Notes under the pieces: model-generated
Told to the model about the DNA's origin: nothing
What the model saw: only the letters and a program-made list of their open reading frames with translations
Databases searched by the model: none
Shown: piece after piece, positions 1-6,596 of the stretch
How the letters are laid out: each line of letters starts with the position of its first letter
Numbering within the stretch: the stretch's first letter is position 1
Assembly: GCA_001897035.1 (NCBI GenBank)
Contig: MKRS01000552.1
Span: forward strand, 1-6,776
Length of the DNA: 6,776 nt
Source of the DNA: Bacteroidales bacterium 45-6
GTDB lineage: Bacteria > Bacteroidota > Bacteroidia > Bacteroidales > Dysgonomonadaceae
Reading direction: 5' to 3'
Made by a program: the position numbers and the translations under genes

Positions 1-341
1 AAATAGCTTCTCACGTTGGCAACGGTGCGAGTAGGATTGTCGGTGGCAGTTTCCACCACGATGGCGATTCCAAACGGGCCATATCCTTCGTACACCACTT
101 CCTTGTAGTCGGCTTCGTCTTTCGAAGTAGCTTTCTTGATGGCACGTTCCACGTTTTCCTTCGGCATGTTTTCCTTCTTGGCTTGTTGTTCCAACACGCG
201 CAAGCGGGGATTGGTATCAGGGTCCGGACCGCCTTCTTTCACGGCCATCGTGATTTGTTTCCCTAACTTGGTGAAGACGCGGGCCATGTTGCCCCATCTT
301 TTCATTTTGGTTGCTTTACGGTATTCAAATGCTCTTCCCAT
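1..341 (-). CDS. yebC: YebC/PmpR family protein (TACO1-like), 5' part only
   Basis: This is the N-terminal 113 codons (plus two bases) of a YebC/PmpR family protein, cut by the left window edge; the family is usually about 240 residues, so a bit under half is present. The start [16 protein letters not shown], followed by [11 protein letters not shown] (20-30), [16 protein letters not shown] (33-48), [15 protein letters not shown] (58-72) and [19 protein letters not shown] (84-102), is the diagnostic family sequence in its Bacteroidota form. Family members have been described as DNA-binding regulators; mitochondrial TACO1 and more recent bacterial work point to a role in translation of difficult peptide stretches on the ribosome. 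The ATG at 341-339 gives the conserved N-terminus. No Shine-Dalgarno sequence is visible. The gene follows pheT by 42 bp on the same strand with no terminator between them, so co-transcription with pheT is likely. Confidence 0.96.
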   Translation of the reverse strand, partial: MGRAFEYRKATKMKRWGNMARVFTKLGKQITMAVKEGGPDPDTNPRLRVLEQQAKKENMPKENVERAIKKATSKDEADYKEVVYEGYGPFGIAIVVETATDNPTRTVANVRSY

Positions 342-383
342 AAAATGTTATTGTCGTTTTGTTTGTCTTTCTAAATTAGCACA

Positions 384-2843
384 TTACCTCAACTGCGCTC
401 CCAGCTCTCCTTCCAGGGCTTTTTGAATCTTCGTCATCACCGCTTCAATCTGTTTGTCGTTCAAGGTTTTTACTTCGTCTTGAAGCACAAAGTTGACGGC
501 ATACGATTTTTTGCCTTCGGGCAGGTTTTTCCCTTCGTACACGTCAAACAGCGAAACGCTCTTCAGGAATTTTTTCTCGTTCTTTTTTGCCACGCGTTCA
601 ATGTCGGCGAATGGCACTGATTTGTCCACAAGCAACGCGAAATCGCGCTTCACTTCCGGGAATTTTGATATTTCGGCATAAGTGATCTTGTTCTTGCGGA
701 TCGACTTCATCAAGGCTGTCCAATTGAGTTCGGCGAAGAACACTTCGTCGTCAATCTCGCTTTGTTTCAGAGTCTTTTTGGAAACAATTCCCAAGATGCC
801 CACTTCCTTGTTTTTCTCCGTGATACTAAGTGCAGCACTGAAAATCTCATTTTTGAATGGAACGTAAGTCACCGCCGAGAGCGAAATACCCAAGCGGGCC
901 AGAATGTTTTCCGTATATGCTTTCAGGTGGTAAACGGTTGACTTTTCGGTGGGATGCGCCCAGCTATTGGCAATGGAATTTCCCGAAAGCCACAAGCCAA
1001 GGTGCGTCTCTTCCGAATATTGAGCCGTTGGATTCTCTTCGTTTCTCTTTTCTTCGTCGAAGCGATATACGTTTCCAAATTCATAGAAACGGATGTCGGC
1101 ATTCTTTCGGTTGCGGTTGTAGGCCACATTTTCCAATCCTCCAAACAGCAAGGTTTGGCGCAATACGCTCAGGTCTGCGCTCAAGGGATTGATGACTTTC
1201 ACGTTGTTGGCAACCGGATATGTCTCTGATGCTTGATAATAAGCCTCTTTCGTGAGCGAATTGTTCAATATCTCGTGGAAGCCGCTTCCAGTCAACTGCT
1301 CGGAAATCAGGGTTTGCAAGTCGTAGCTCTTGTCGGTTGGCGACTGGTACGACAAGTTCGAATTCAAGGATTCGCCGAATTCGATGTTGTTGTAGCCATA
1401 GATGCGAAGAATGTCTTCGATCACGTCCACGTCACGCGTCACATCCACACGGTAAGTGGGAATGCTTAGCTTCAAGTCTTCGACAGTTTCTTCTAAAATT
1501 TCTACTTCCAAACTGTCAAGAATACTTATGACCGTATTGGAATCTATCTCTTTTCCAATCAGAGAATTTACTTTCTCGTAAGTTAATTCAACGACGGCAT
1601 TTTCTATTTTCTGAGGGTAAACGTCCTGGATTGTTCCCGCCACTTTTCCGCCCGCCAATTCCAAGATGAGGGATGCGGCACGCTTCAGCACTTGCACCGT
1701 GTCGTTGGGGTCGCATCCACGTTCGAAGCGGAACGAGGAATCGGTGCTCAATACGTGGCGACGAGCCGTTTTTCGCACATAAGTGGGGTTGAAATAGGCA
1801 CATTCAAGGAAGATGTCGGTGGTTTCGGAACTCACACCCGAATCCAGTCCGCCAAAAACACCACCGAGGCATTGCGCCCCTTTGGCATCACATATCACGA
1901 GGTCTTTCTCGTCCAATTCGCGTTCCACACCGTCCAGGGTGGTGAATTTTGTTCCCGAAGGAAGTGTTTTTGCGATGATCTCGTTGCCCGAAAGCTTGTT
2001 GAGATCGAAGGCATGGAGCGGATGTCCCAGCTCATGTAACACATAGTTGGTGATGTCCACCACGTTGTTGATCGGGTGAAGTCCAATCAGCGACAACCGG
2101 TTTTTCAACCAGTCGGGACTTTCTTGGATCTTCACGCCACGGATCGTTACGCCCGAATAGCGGGGGCAAGCCGTTTCGTCCTCGATACGGACTGAAAAAG
2201 CCCCGTCCACTTGGTTTTCCGGGAAATCAGCCACAGCAGGTTTCTTCAATTCCGCTTTGCCTACATTTTGTTTCAAGTAAGCTGCCAAATCGCGTGCAAC
2301 CCCAAAATGGGAAGTTGCATCCACCCGGTTGGGCGTGATGTCCACCTCCAGGATATATTCGCTCTGGATGTTGTAGTAATCTTTGGCTAAAGTACCCGGT
2401 ACAGCATCCGCAGGCAGCACAATGATGCCTTCATGGCTCGTGCCGATGCCAATTTCGTCTTCCGCACAAATCATTCCGAAAGATTCTTCACCGCGAATTT
2501 TTGATTTCTTGATAGTGAAGGATTCGTCTCCCGAATACAGCACGGTTCCCACGGTGGCCACAATCACTTTCTGTCCGGCAGCCACATTGGCTGCTCCACA
2601 AACAATTTGCAAAGGTTCGGCTTGCCCCAGGTTCACAGTAGTGACATGCAGGTGGTCGGAATTCGGGTGCTCCACGCAGGTAAGCACTTCACCAACGACC
2701 AAGCCTTGCAGTCCGCCTTTGATGGTTTGCACTTCTTCAATGCTGCCTGTTTCCAGGCCGATAGAGGTGAGTGCTGCCGACAACTCTTCGGGCGTTAAAT
2801 CAAAATCGAGGTAATCTTTCAGCCAATTGTACGAAATATTCAT
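384..2843 (-). CDS. pheT: Phenylalanyl-tRNA synthetase beta subunit
   Basis: This is the complete 819-residue beta chain of the cytoplasmic (alpha-beta)2 phenylalanyl-tRNA synthetase, which charges tRNA-Phe using ATP. Domains in order: the N-terminal helix MNISYNWLKDYLDF; an EMAP/OB-like tRNA-binding domain at about 43-155 with HPNSDHLHV (59-67); the B3/B4 domain at about 215-385, the editing region, with NNVVDITNYVLHELGHPLHA (259-278) and the RRHVLSTDSSFRFERG stretch (361-376); a B5 domain at about 410-480; a catalytic-like core without active-site function at about 485-705, with NPLSADLSVLRQTLL (552-566); and a C-terminal FDX-ACB anticodon-binding domain at about 726-819, starting SKFPEVKRDFALLVD. 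The length is normal for bacteria (about 800) and no domain is missing. The alpha-chain gene pheS is not in the window, as the next gene upstream is divergent. The start at 2843 fits the family N-terminus. Confidence 0.98.
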   Translation of the reverse strand: MNISYNWLKDYLDFDLTPEELSAALTSIGLETGSIEEVQTIKGGLQGLVVGEVLTCVEHPNSDHLHVTTVNLGQAEPLQIVCGAANVAAGQKVIVATVGTVLYSGDESFTIKKSKIRGEESFGMICAEDEIGIGTSHEGIIVLPADAVPGTLAKDYYNIQSEYILEVDITPNRVDATSHFGVARDLAAYLKQNVGKAELKKPAVADFPENQVDGAFSVRIEDETACPRYSGVTIRGVKIQESPDWLKNRLSLIGLHPINNVVDITNYVLHELGHPLHAFDLNKLSGNEIIAKTLPSGTKFTTLDGVERELDEKDLVICDAKGAQCLGGVFGGLDSGVSSETTDIFLECAYFNPTYVRKTARRHVLSTDSSFRFERGCDPNDTVQVLKRAASLILELAGGKVAGTIQDVYPQKIENAVVELTYEKVNSLIGKEIDSNTVISILDSLEVEILEETVEDLKLSIPTYRVDVTRDVDVIEDILRIYGYNNIEFGESLNSNLSYQSPTDKSYDLQTLISEQLTGSGFHEILNNSLTKEAYYQASETYPVANNVKVINPLSADLSVLRQTLLFGGLENVAYNRNRKNADIRFYEFGNVYRFDEEKRNEENPTAQYSEETHLGLWLSGNSIANSWAHPTEKSTVYHLKAYTENILARLGISLSAVTYVPFKNEIFSAALSITEKNKEVGILGIVSKKTLKQSEIDDEVFFAELNWTALMKSIRKNKITYAEISKFPEVKRDFALLVDKSVPFADIERVAKKNEKKFLKSVSLFDVYEGKNLPEGKKSYAVNFVLQDEVKTLNDKQIEAVMTKIQKALEGELGAQLR

Positions 2844-2919
2844 ATTTACTTTTTTGCAATTTCAACTAAGTTCGTTTCGCTAACTCCAGTCAGAACGACG
2901 GGTTTACCGAAAAGCACGC

Positions 2920-2927
2920 CAAAATTA
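2920..2927 (-). promoter_or_regulatory. Candidate -7 box for pheT
   Basis: On the minus strand the sequence reads TAATTTTG, a full match to the Bacteroidota -7 consensus TAnnTTTG. It lies about 75 bp before the pheT start, which is a reasonable leader length. No TTTG -33 element is found 19-21 bp upstream, so the call rests on the -7 box alone; in AT-rich sequence this match can arise by chance. Confidence 0.35.
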
Positions 2928-3069
2928 CAAAATTTATCAGAAACGAGTGAATTTGACGGGCGTATATTTGAAAATAAGATTGCATTTGAAAGTTTGTGGT
3001 TTATCCTGTAGCGGATGAAAAATACCTGTTTAATCGGGCTTTGAAAGAACTAAAAATCGGTTAGTTAAA

Positions 3070-3077
3070 TATATTTG
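3070..3077 (+). promoter_or_regulatory. Candidate -7 box for pduO
   Basis: The sequence TATATTTG fully matches the Bacteroidota -7 consensus TAnnTTTG and would give a leader of roughly 100 nt before the adenosyltransferase ATG. The nearest upstream TTTG (3040-3043) is 26 bp away, longer than the usual 19-21, so the -33 element is poor. The same octamer also occurs at 2963-2970, which would give a leader of about 210 nt; which of the two is used cannot be decided from sequence. Confidence 0.35.
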
Positions 3078-3187
3078 TAGTGTGATACTTGAACGGAAAT
3101 GCTTGTTTGGGTGTTAAAGGAACATTGTTGCGAGGGTTGGTGTGGATCTTTAGACCCGCTATTTTTTACTTATAAAAACCGCTAAAA

Positions 3188-3760
3188 ATGAAAATATACA
3201 CCAAAGGAGGAGACAAAGGACAAACCGGCATTCACGGCGGTCAACGAGTGGATAAGGACGATATCCGAATCGAAGCAAATGGCTGTTTGGATGAACTCAA
3301 CTCCGTGCTGGGGGTTGTCAGGGCATTTATGGGGGAGGAGCATGAATTCCAACCACTTTTGTTCCGCATACAGACGGAAATGATGGTGATGATGTCGCAA
3401 GTGGCCACTCCTTCTGCCAAAAGGGTAAATAACCCGAATAAGTTGGCAGATGACCTGGTGCCGCTTTGCGAGGAGCAGATCGATGCCATCACCTCGCGGA
3501 TGACTCCCAGCACCCATTTTGTGCTTCCTGGTGGAAACCTTGTGTCGGCCCATCTGCAATTGGCACGGACTTTTGCCCGTCGGGCAGAACGCCGTCTGTG
3601 GACGCTCCACAAGCAGGATGAAGTGCCGGAATTGATCCTCTTGTTTATGAACCGTTTGTCCGATTTACTGTTCACAATGGCTCGTTACGAAATGTACAGG
3701 GAAGGAACTGAAGAGGAAAAATGGAAACATTTCCTGTATAAACGCCCGGAGAGAAAGTGA
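3188..3760 (+). CDS. pduO: Cob(I)alamin adenosyltransferase, PduO type
   Basis: This 190-residue protein is a PduO-type ATP:corrinoid adenosyltransferase (EC 2.5.1.17), which transfers the adenosyl group of ATP to cob(I)alamin to make coenzyme B12. Family members are cytoplasmic trimers of five-helix bundles. Visible motifs are the N-terminal ATP-binding TKGGDKGQTG (5-14), CLDELNSVLG (33-42), FVLPGG (111-116), the Arg-rich helix RTFARRAERR (127-136) carrying the ATP-contacting Arg and Glu, and MNRLSDLLFTMAR (154-166). Length is normal and no key motif is missing. The ATG is preceded by an A-rich leader with no Shine-Dalgarno sequence, usual for Bacteroidota. It stands alone: pheT is divergent and the next gene convergent. 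No B12 riboswitch is seen upstream. In Bacteroidales the likely client is methylmalonyl-CoA mutase, but that is inference since none is in the window. It could equally be named by the synonyms yvqK or mmaB. Confidence 0.95.
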   Translation: MKIYTKGGDKGQTGIHGGQRVDKDDIRIEANGCLDELNSVLGVVRAFMGEEHEFQPLLFRIQTEMMVMMSQVATPSAKRVNNPNKLADDLVPLCEEQIDAITSRMTPSTHFVLPGGNLVSAHLQLARTFARRAERRLWTLHKQDEVPELILLFMNRLSDLLFTMARYEMYREGTEEEKWKHFLYKRPERK

Positions 3761-3776
3761 GGGAGAAAGGGCTTTT

Positions 3777-3805
3777 GGCAGGGTTCATATAGTGGAATTC
3801 CTGCC
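3777..3805 (+). terminator. Stem-loop terminator after pduO, between convergent genes
   Basis: GGCAGG (3777-3782) pairs perfectly with CCTGCC (3800-3805). The stem can continue inward through a G-T pair, one bulged T, and TTC (3784-3786) with GAA (3795-3797), leaving an 8-nt loop. Five T's follow at 3814-3818, eight bases past the stem. It begins 16 bp after the pduO stop and 12 bp beyond the stop of the opposing lipoprotein gene, so it may serve both. Only the plus-strand side has a T-tract, and that tract is slightly distant. Confidence 0.6.
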
Positions 3806-3817
3806 GGGCTTACTTTT

Positions 3818-4522
3818 TCAATTAACTTGCTTATACCTATGTGAATAGACCCTGTCTCCGATGGACACTCCCAATTCAATCTCCTTCGCTGTTGGTATTT
3901 GTTGAAAATACACAGCGCCCATAACCCTATTGTTTGGAGTGAGCTTCCTTTCGCCTTTTTGTTCGTACTTTTTCCAAAACACGATCAACTTCTCGATTGC
4001 AAACAATTGGTTTTTATGTTGGTTGTCCCATTCCTCCTCATTTTTTAGCCTGATCTTTTCCGCATCTTCTGGTTTTTGTCCTAATACGCTTGCGACTATG
4101 CCAGAAATAATTCCTTCCTTGGCTATCGTCCCCGCCGACTTGCCATTTAACGAATAAGGATTTTTTTCTTTCAACAACGTGTCCTTTGCTGCATTGAGCA
4201 GAGCAATTTTCTTTTGAGGATCGATGCTCTGGATGACAGGCGATTCTTTGCGAGCCAAGGAATCCGTTGCGCCTATCATTGGAATGTAGTGAAACGATAG
4301 GATAGGGATCGGCACAATGGTATCCGAATTGTTCTTTATTGAATAAGTAAACTCTAACATTCCTTCATTGATAGCTCCGTACGATATTTCAACATGCAGC
4401 GGTTTATCTTCTGTTGCACTTGGTGAAACACGAATATACCGAACATGTATCGATTGCTCAACCTGCGATGAGCCACAACCGAATAAAATAATCATGAGAA
4501 ACAGTGATGCTACGTATTTCAT
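3818..4522 (-). CDS. Putative lipoprotein of unknown function (234 aa)
   Basis: I do not recognise the family. The N-terminus MKYVASLFLMIILFGCGSSQ is a type II signal peptide: one Lys, a hydrophobic stretch at 4-14, then the lipobox L-F-G-C with Cys16 as lipidation site. The mature protein should therefore be anchored in the cell envelope. Residues 25-80 look like beta strands, with the phrase SIKNNSDTIVPIPI (61-74) recalling immunoglobulin-like folds. A helical, charged middle follows (about 100-190), containing the small hydrophobic run GTIAKEGIISGIVASVLG (131-148). The C-terminus (198-232, with GAVYFQQIP and ELGVSIGDRVY) looks beta again. One reading is a beta sandwich interrupted by a helical insertion; this is inference from residue pattern only. 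It is convergent with pduO, sharing the stem-loop between them, and is moderately AT-rich. Confidence 0.85.
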   Translation of the reverse strand: MKYVASLFLMIILFGCGSSQVEQSIHVRYIRVSPSATEDKPLHVEISYGAINEGMLEFTYSIKNNSDTIVPIPILSFHYIPMIGATDSLARKESPVIQSIDPQKKIALLNAAKDTLLKEKNPYSLNGKSAGTIAKEGIISGIVASVLGQKPEDAEKIRLKNEEEWDNQHKNQLFAIEKLIVFWKKYEQKGERKLTPNNRVMGAVYFQQIPTAKEIELGVSIGDRVYSHRYKQVN

Positions 4523-4582
4523 ATCCTGAAAAATAAAAAATTATTATGTTTATACTTGATGATCTGGTCGTTATTCACTCTT

Positions 4583-4600
4583 TTGGCAACTTATTGCCAA
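4583..4600. other. Perfect 7-bp stem-loop
   Basis: TTGGCAA (4583-4589) and TTGCCAA (4594-4600) form a 7-bp stem with the tetraloop CTTA. It lies about 140 bp downstream of the VOC stop and about 60 bp upstream of the lipoprotein start. No T-tract follows on the minus strand, so it is not a textbook terminator; it could be a weak terminator, an mRNA 3' end stabiliser or part of the repeat element next to it. Confidence 0.4.
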
Positions 4601-4634
4601 CCATTCGATTTTCCTTCATTTAGCAGTTGCCTCT

Positions 4635-4667
4635 CGTCGGTCGTGATTTAGCTCCGCTGATTTTCAA
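4635..4667 (+). repeat. Inverted repeat, left copy
   Basis: This 33-base sequence starts CGTCGGTCGTGATTTAGCTC and ends GATTTTCAA. It recurs in opposite orientation at 6527-6559 with 30 of 33 identical positions; the differences are at 4641, 4642 and 4655. Looser similarity extends outward to a shared CTTCAT (4614-4619) and inward to CCCATT (4678-4683), giving an element of about 70 bases. Both copies lie between genes and point inward, like terminal inverted repeats. GCTG (4656-4659) and CAGC (4668-4671) can pair in this copy only. I cannot match it to a named repeat family. Confidence 0.8.
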
Positions 4668-4741
4668 CAGCAATTCGCCCATTTGATTTTTCAGCTCGGA
4701 ACAGAACCGATTCTTGATTGTCTTAATTTTCAATAACTTAT

Positions 4742-5095
4742 TTACTTCATACTTTCGCCAAAAGTTAGCAAATTATTATCAGGGTCAAGTAGCGAAAATT
4801 CTTTTTGCCCCCAAGGTTTCACCTCCAAACTACCATTAGGGTGAATGTTTGTGTTATTGTCAAGCAATGATTGATAAAGATTCTCAATCTTGTCAGTTCT
4901 GATATAAACTTGCCCATAATTTTCTTGTGGGTCAAGTCCTTTAAACTCAAAAAAGTGAATCTCTATTTTGTCTTTTCCAACGATTAGATATTTGTCATAT
5001 TCTCCGAGCAATTCAAAATGCAAATGGTTGATGTAAAAATCTTTCGTGAGCTTTTTTTCACGCATTGGCAATTTCGGGTTGATGTTCGTAAGCAT
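4742..5095 (-). CDS. VOC-fold protein, bleomycin resistance/glyoxalase-like
   Basis: This 117-residue protein belongs to the vicinal oxygen chelate (VOC) superfamily, in the branch named after bleomycin resistance protein. The two beta-alpha-beta-beta-beta modules fit residues about 3-52 and 60-116. Recognisable stretches are NPKLPMREKKLTKDFYI (6-22), KIEIHFFEFK (43-52), GQVYIRTDKIENLYQSLLD (61-79) and KPWGQKEFSLLDPDNNLLTF (93-112), the last being the usual VOC C-terminal signature. The Glu normally found in the final strand of metal-dependent members is replaced (NNLLTFGE rather than N-L-I-E-L), and no His sits in the first strand. I infer a small-molecule binding protein rather than a metalloenzyme. 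The real ligand is unknown and antibiotic resistance is not shown. The gene is AT-rich, has no Shine-Dalgarno sequence, and is the first gene inside the left inverted repeat. Confidence 0.88.
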   Translation of the reverse strand: MLTNINPKLPMREKKLTKDFYINHLHFELLGEYDKYLIVGKDKIEIHFFEFKGLDPQENYGQVYIRTDKIENLYQSLLDNNTNIHPNGSLEVKPWGQKEFSLLDPDNNLLTFGESMK

Positions 5096-5269
5096 AATCT
5101 TAAAATTTTAGTGTTCAATTCTCTCCTGGCTCTACCGTTTATATCAGTAAGAAGTATTTTTCTTAAAATTAGCCTTCAGGCTTCTGCATATCTTTTCATT
5201 ACTAATTTCCAGTTTCGCCATCTAAGCTAAGCGCTTATATCACTTTACAACATTTTCATCCCCGTCAAT

Positions 5270-5689
5270 TCAGGAGTTATATATTTTCTCAACCTCTTGA
5301 TAATTCTTGTTTACAAAATATTCTAAATATCTGATAGCCTTATCAAAATCAAACGACCAAGCTTCATCAACCACCATTTTTTCTCTTTCTCCAAATACAC
5401 CAAACAAGATCTTTACTTTTTTAGGACGATTGTACCACAAAGAAAATTCGAGTTCTCCTTTATCGCCATAACCAGCAGTTAAAGTAAAGCTTTTTCCATC
5501 ATCAATGCAATTGAATTCCAAGGAAGGGCTATAATATACTTTATTTTGATCCAATGAATTGCTAAATTCTAATTTCTCAATCCAAGGATAGTTTTTGGCA
5601 ATATTCAGAATCTCAGTTGCTGATATTGGGTTGTCCCGGTATTCAATTTCTTCTTTGTCGGGATGGCAGATGGAGTACTTATAAGACAT
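5270..5689 (-). CDS. Orphan hypothetical protein (139 aa)
   Basis: I do not recognise a named family. The protein has no signal peptide and no membrane segment, so it is probably cytoplasmic. It opens with a short strand MSYKYSICHP, followed by an acidic helix-forming stretch (11-33), then VYYSPSLEF and SFTLTAGYGDKGELEFSLWY (67-86), which read as antiparallel strands. A basic turn RPKKVKILFG (88-97) follows, then an aromatic C-terminal helix, WSFDFDKAIRYLEYFVNKNY (111-130). Size, acidity and isolation resemble orphan immunity proteins of polymorphic toxin systems, but no toxin gene is present and this is only a hypothesis. The ATG at 5689 has an A/T-rich leader and no Shine-Dalgarno sequence. 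It lies 174 bp upstream of the VOC gene and 147 bp downstream of the frameshifted lipoprotein gene. Its coherent residue pattern makes it a real gene. Confidence 0.75.
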   Translation of the reverse strand: MSYKYSICHPDKEEIEYRDNPISATEILNIAKNYPWIEKLEFSNSLDQNKVYYSPSLEFNCIDDGKSFTLTAGYGDKGELEFSLWYNRPKKVKILFGVFGEREKMVVDEAWSFDFDKAIRYLEYFVNKNYQEVEKIYNS

Positions 5690-5836
5690 ACATTAGATTT
5701 TTTAATAAGAATATGCGTTTATTTTCTTTATTACTTTTGTGAAAGTACTTAATTTTTTTTTAAATAAGCTCCTTATCCATCAAATCAAATATTGTCGCGG
5801 GATAAAATTATTTAAGCCCGTTGAACATCTTATATG

Positions 5837-6410
5837 TTATTTGAGATAAGAATGAAGCATAATTTGAAACATTGGACTCACTCGAATTCTTTTTTCAGTA
5901 TTAAAAAGCCAACCGTACAAGCTACAGCTCGAATGCATTACAAAGCCCTTGTCGTTCTTTTTGGGACTTCCAATAGCGGTGATTAAGAATGATCTGTTTA
6001 GACCTGGAGCCGGGAATACGAAACTGAAATTTGTTTCTGTTTCAGCATAATATACAATCAAATATGTTTTGCAATCGTTTGCCTTGGCATATTCGCCGAT
6101 CATCTTGTCATTTATATAAAAACTGGCAAATGGCTTCTTAAAAGCCTTTTGGTATGGAATTACATTGTTCAAGTTTACTATTTTGTGTTTTTCTCCTAAC
6201 AACTTTTCGAAAGTATCGAAAGAGTTTTGAATCACAAAATCCCGATGCGCAATATCCTTGTCATCCACAATCTGAGTAGAAGAGCATACGAAAATTCCAA
6301 TGGGTGAAATGCTTTCTGTTACTTGATTGTCAAGTATCATTGTGTTACTAGCGCATTCCTGCAAGGAGAAATATTAATAGGACAAGCAATGCAATTCTGT
6401 TTATTTTCAT
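5837..6410 (-). pseudogene. Putative lipoprotein gene broken by a one-base frameshift at the lipobox
   Basis: The minus-strand ATG at 6410 opens a good type II signal peptide, MKINRIALLVLLIFLLAG, but that frame then reads Met-Arg-stop (stop at 6350-6348). The next frame continues without interruption for 172 codons to a TAA at 5837, beginning Cys-Ala-Ser-Asn. Removing one of the two A's of GGAATGC (6356-6357 on the plus strand) joins them as L-A-G-C, a perfect lipobox with Cys19, giving a 190-residue lipoprotein. The body has no family I know: alternating strands and helices with DTFEKLLGEKHKIV, FASFYINDKMIGEYAKA, YLIVYYAETETNFSFVFPAPG and a C-terminal FQIMLHSYLK. The only other start for the long frame is TTG at 6364, which would give a protein without export signal, or the ATG at 6340. 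A candidate promoter precedes it. It may be a recent mutation, a sequencing error, or a switchable gene. Confidence is high for the frameshift reading, low for function. Confidence 0.8.
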
Positions 6411-6468
6411 ATCTGTTATATTATTGAAATATGGTTACTTTTTTCCCTGCATAATTCATGTTTTGCCT

Positions 6469-6476
6469 CAAAGATA
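6469..6476 (-). promoter_or_regulatory. Candidate -7 box for the frameshifted lipoprotein gene
   Basis: On the minus strand the sequence reads TATCTTTG, a full match to TAnnTTTG, 58 bp before the ATG at 6410. There is no TTTG at the -33 position, only a T-run about 19 bp upstream. The intact spacing and the intact signal-peptide start argue that the gene was recently functional. Confidence 0.4.
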
Positions 6477-6526
6477 AAGTCTATTAGCGGATAAAAATCT
6501 TAATAGTGAATGGGGTGTGATTGTAA

Positions 6527-6559
6527 TTGAAAATCAGCAGAGCTAAATCACAGCCGACG
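6527..6559 (-). repeat. Inverted repeat, right copy
   Basis: Read on the minus strand this is CGTCGGCTGTGATTTAGCTC and ends GATTTTCAA, matching 4635-4667 at 30 of 33 positions. The weaker flanking similarity reaches a shared outer CTTCAT (6576-6581, minus strand) and an inner CCCATT (6509-6514). On the outer side a GGGG-TTGT-CCCC mini-hairpin is specific to this copy. It lies between the end of the right-edge gene and the start of the frameshifted lipoprotein gene, facing inward towards the left copy. Confidence 0.8.
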
Positions 6560-6596
6560 AAGGGGGGACAACCCCATGAAGATCTATGTATTAGCG

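Larger units (their letters stand above)
2844..3187. other. Divergent intergenic region between pheT and pduO
   Basis: This 344-bp gap lies between two divergent genes and so should hold both promoters. TAnnTTTG boxes occur on both strands (described separately). I find no convincing gene in it. A 31-codon minus-strand reading frame at 2890-2985 contains five Phe codons but has no attenuator hairpin after it. No cobalamin riboswitch signature is visible ahead of the adenosyltransferase gene. A weak stem (GGGT 3134-3137 with ACCC 3154-3157, loop of 16) followed by six T's lies just before pduO, but is too short to call. Confidence 0.6.
4523..4741. other. Intergenic region holding a hairpin and the left inverted repeat
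   Basis: This 219-bp gap separates the lipoprotein gene from the VOC gene. It contains a perfect stem-loop at 4583-4600 and the left copy of a repeat at about 4614-4683. I see no reading frame in it that looks like a gene, and no transposase remnant. Confidence 0.5.

Noticed and set aside
857..1192. Plus-strand frames of over 100 codons inside pheT (also 1692-2039 and 2383-2814)
   Set aside because: They are antisense shadows of the fully conserved pheT frame with no protein-like pattern of their own.
2890..2985. Minus-strand 31-codon frame upstream of pheT with five Phe codons, ending in Phe, like an attenuator leader peptide
   Set aside because: The Phe codons are scattered rather than consecutive and expected in T-rich sequence. 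No terminator or antiterminator pair follows before pheT, and the frame overlaps the better promoter candidate.
3077..3187. Possible cobalamin riboswitch or attenuator in the pduO leader
   Set aside because: No B12-box-like conserved core is visible and the leader is short for this class. The only hairpin before the T-run has a 4-bp stem with a 16-nt loop.
3182..3675. Two minus-strand frames of about 140 codons opposite pduO
   Set aside because: The opposite plus-strand frame carries all PduO motifs; the minus frames are rich in Cys, Ser, His and Arg without any domain pattern.
4583..4683. Integron attC site next to the VOC gene
   Set aside because: A hairpin and a repeat are present, but there are no matching R' and R'' core sites (GTTRRRY / RYYYAAC), and the two repeats are inverted rather than in the direct order expected of cassette arrays.
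5804..5826. CGGG/CCCG stem between the frameshifted gene and the 139-residue gene as terminator
   Set aside because: It has only four GC pairs with an imperfect AT interior, and no T-tract follows on the minus strand.
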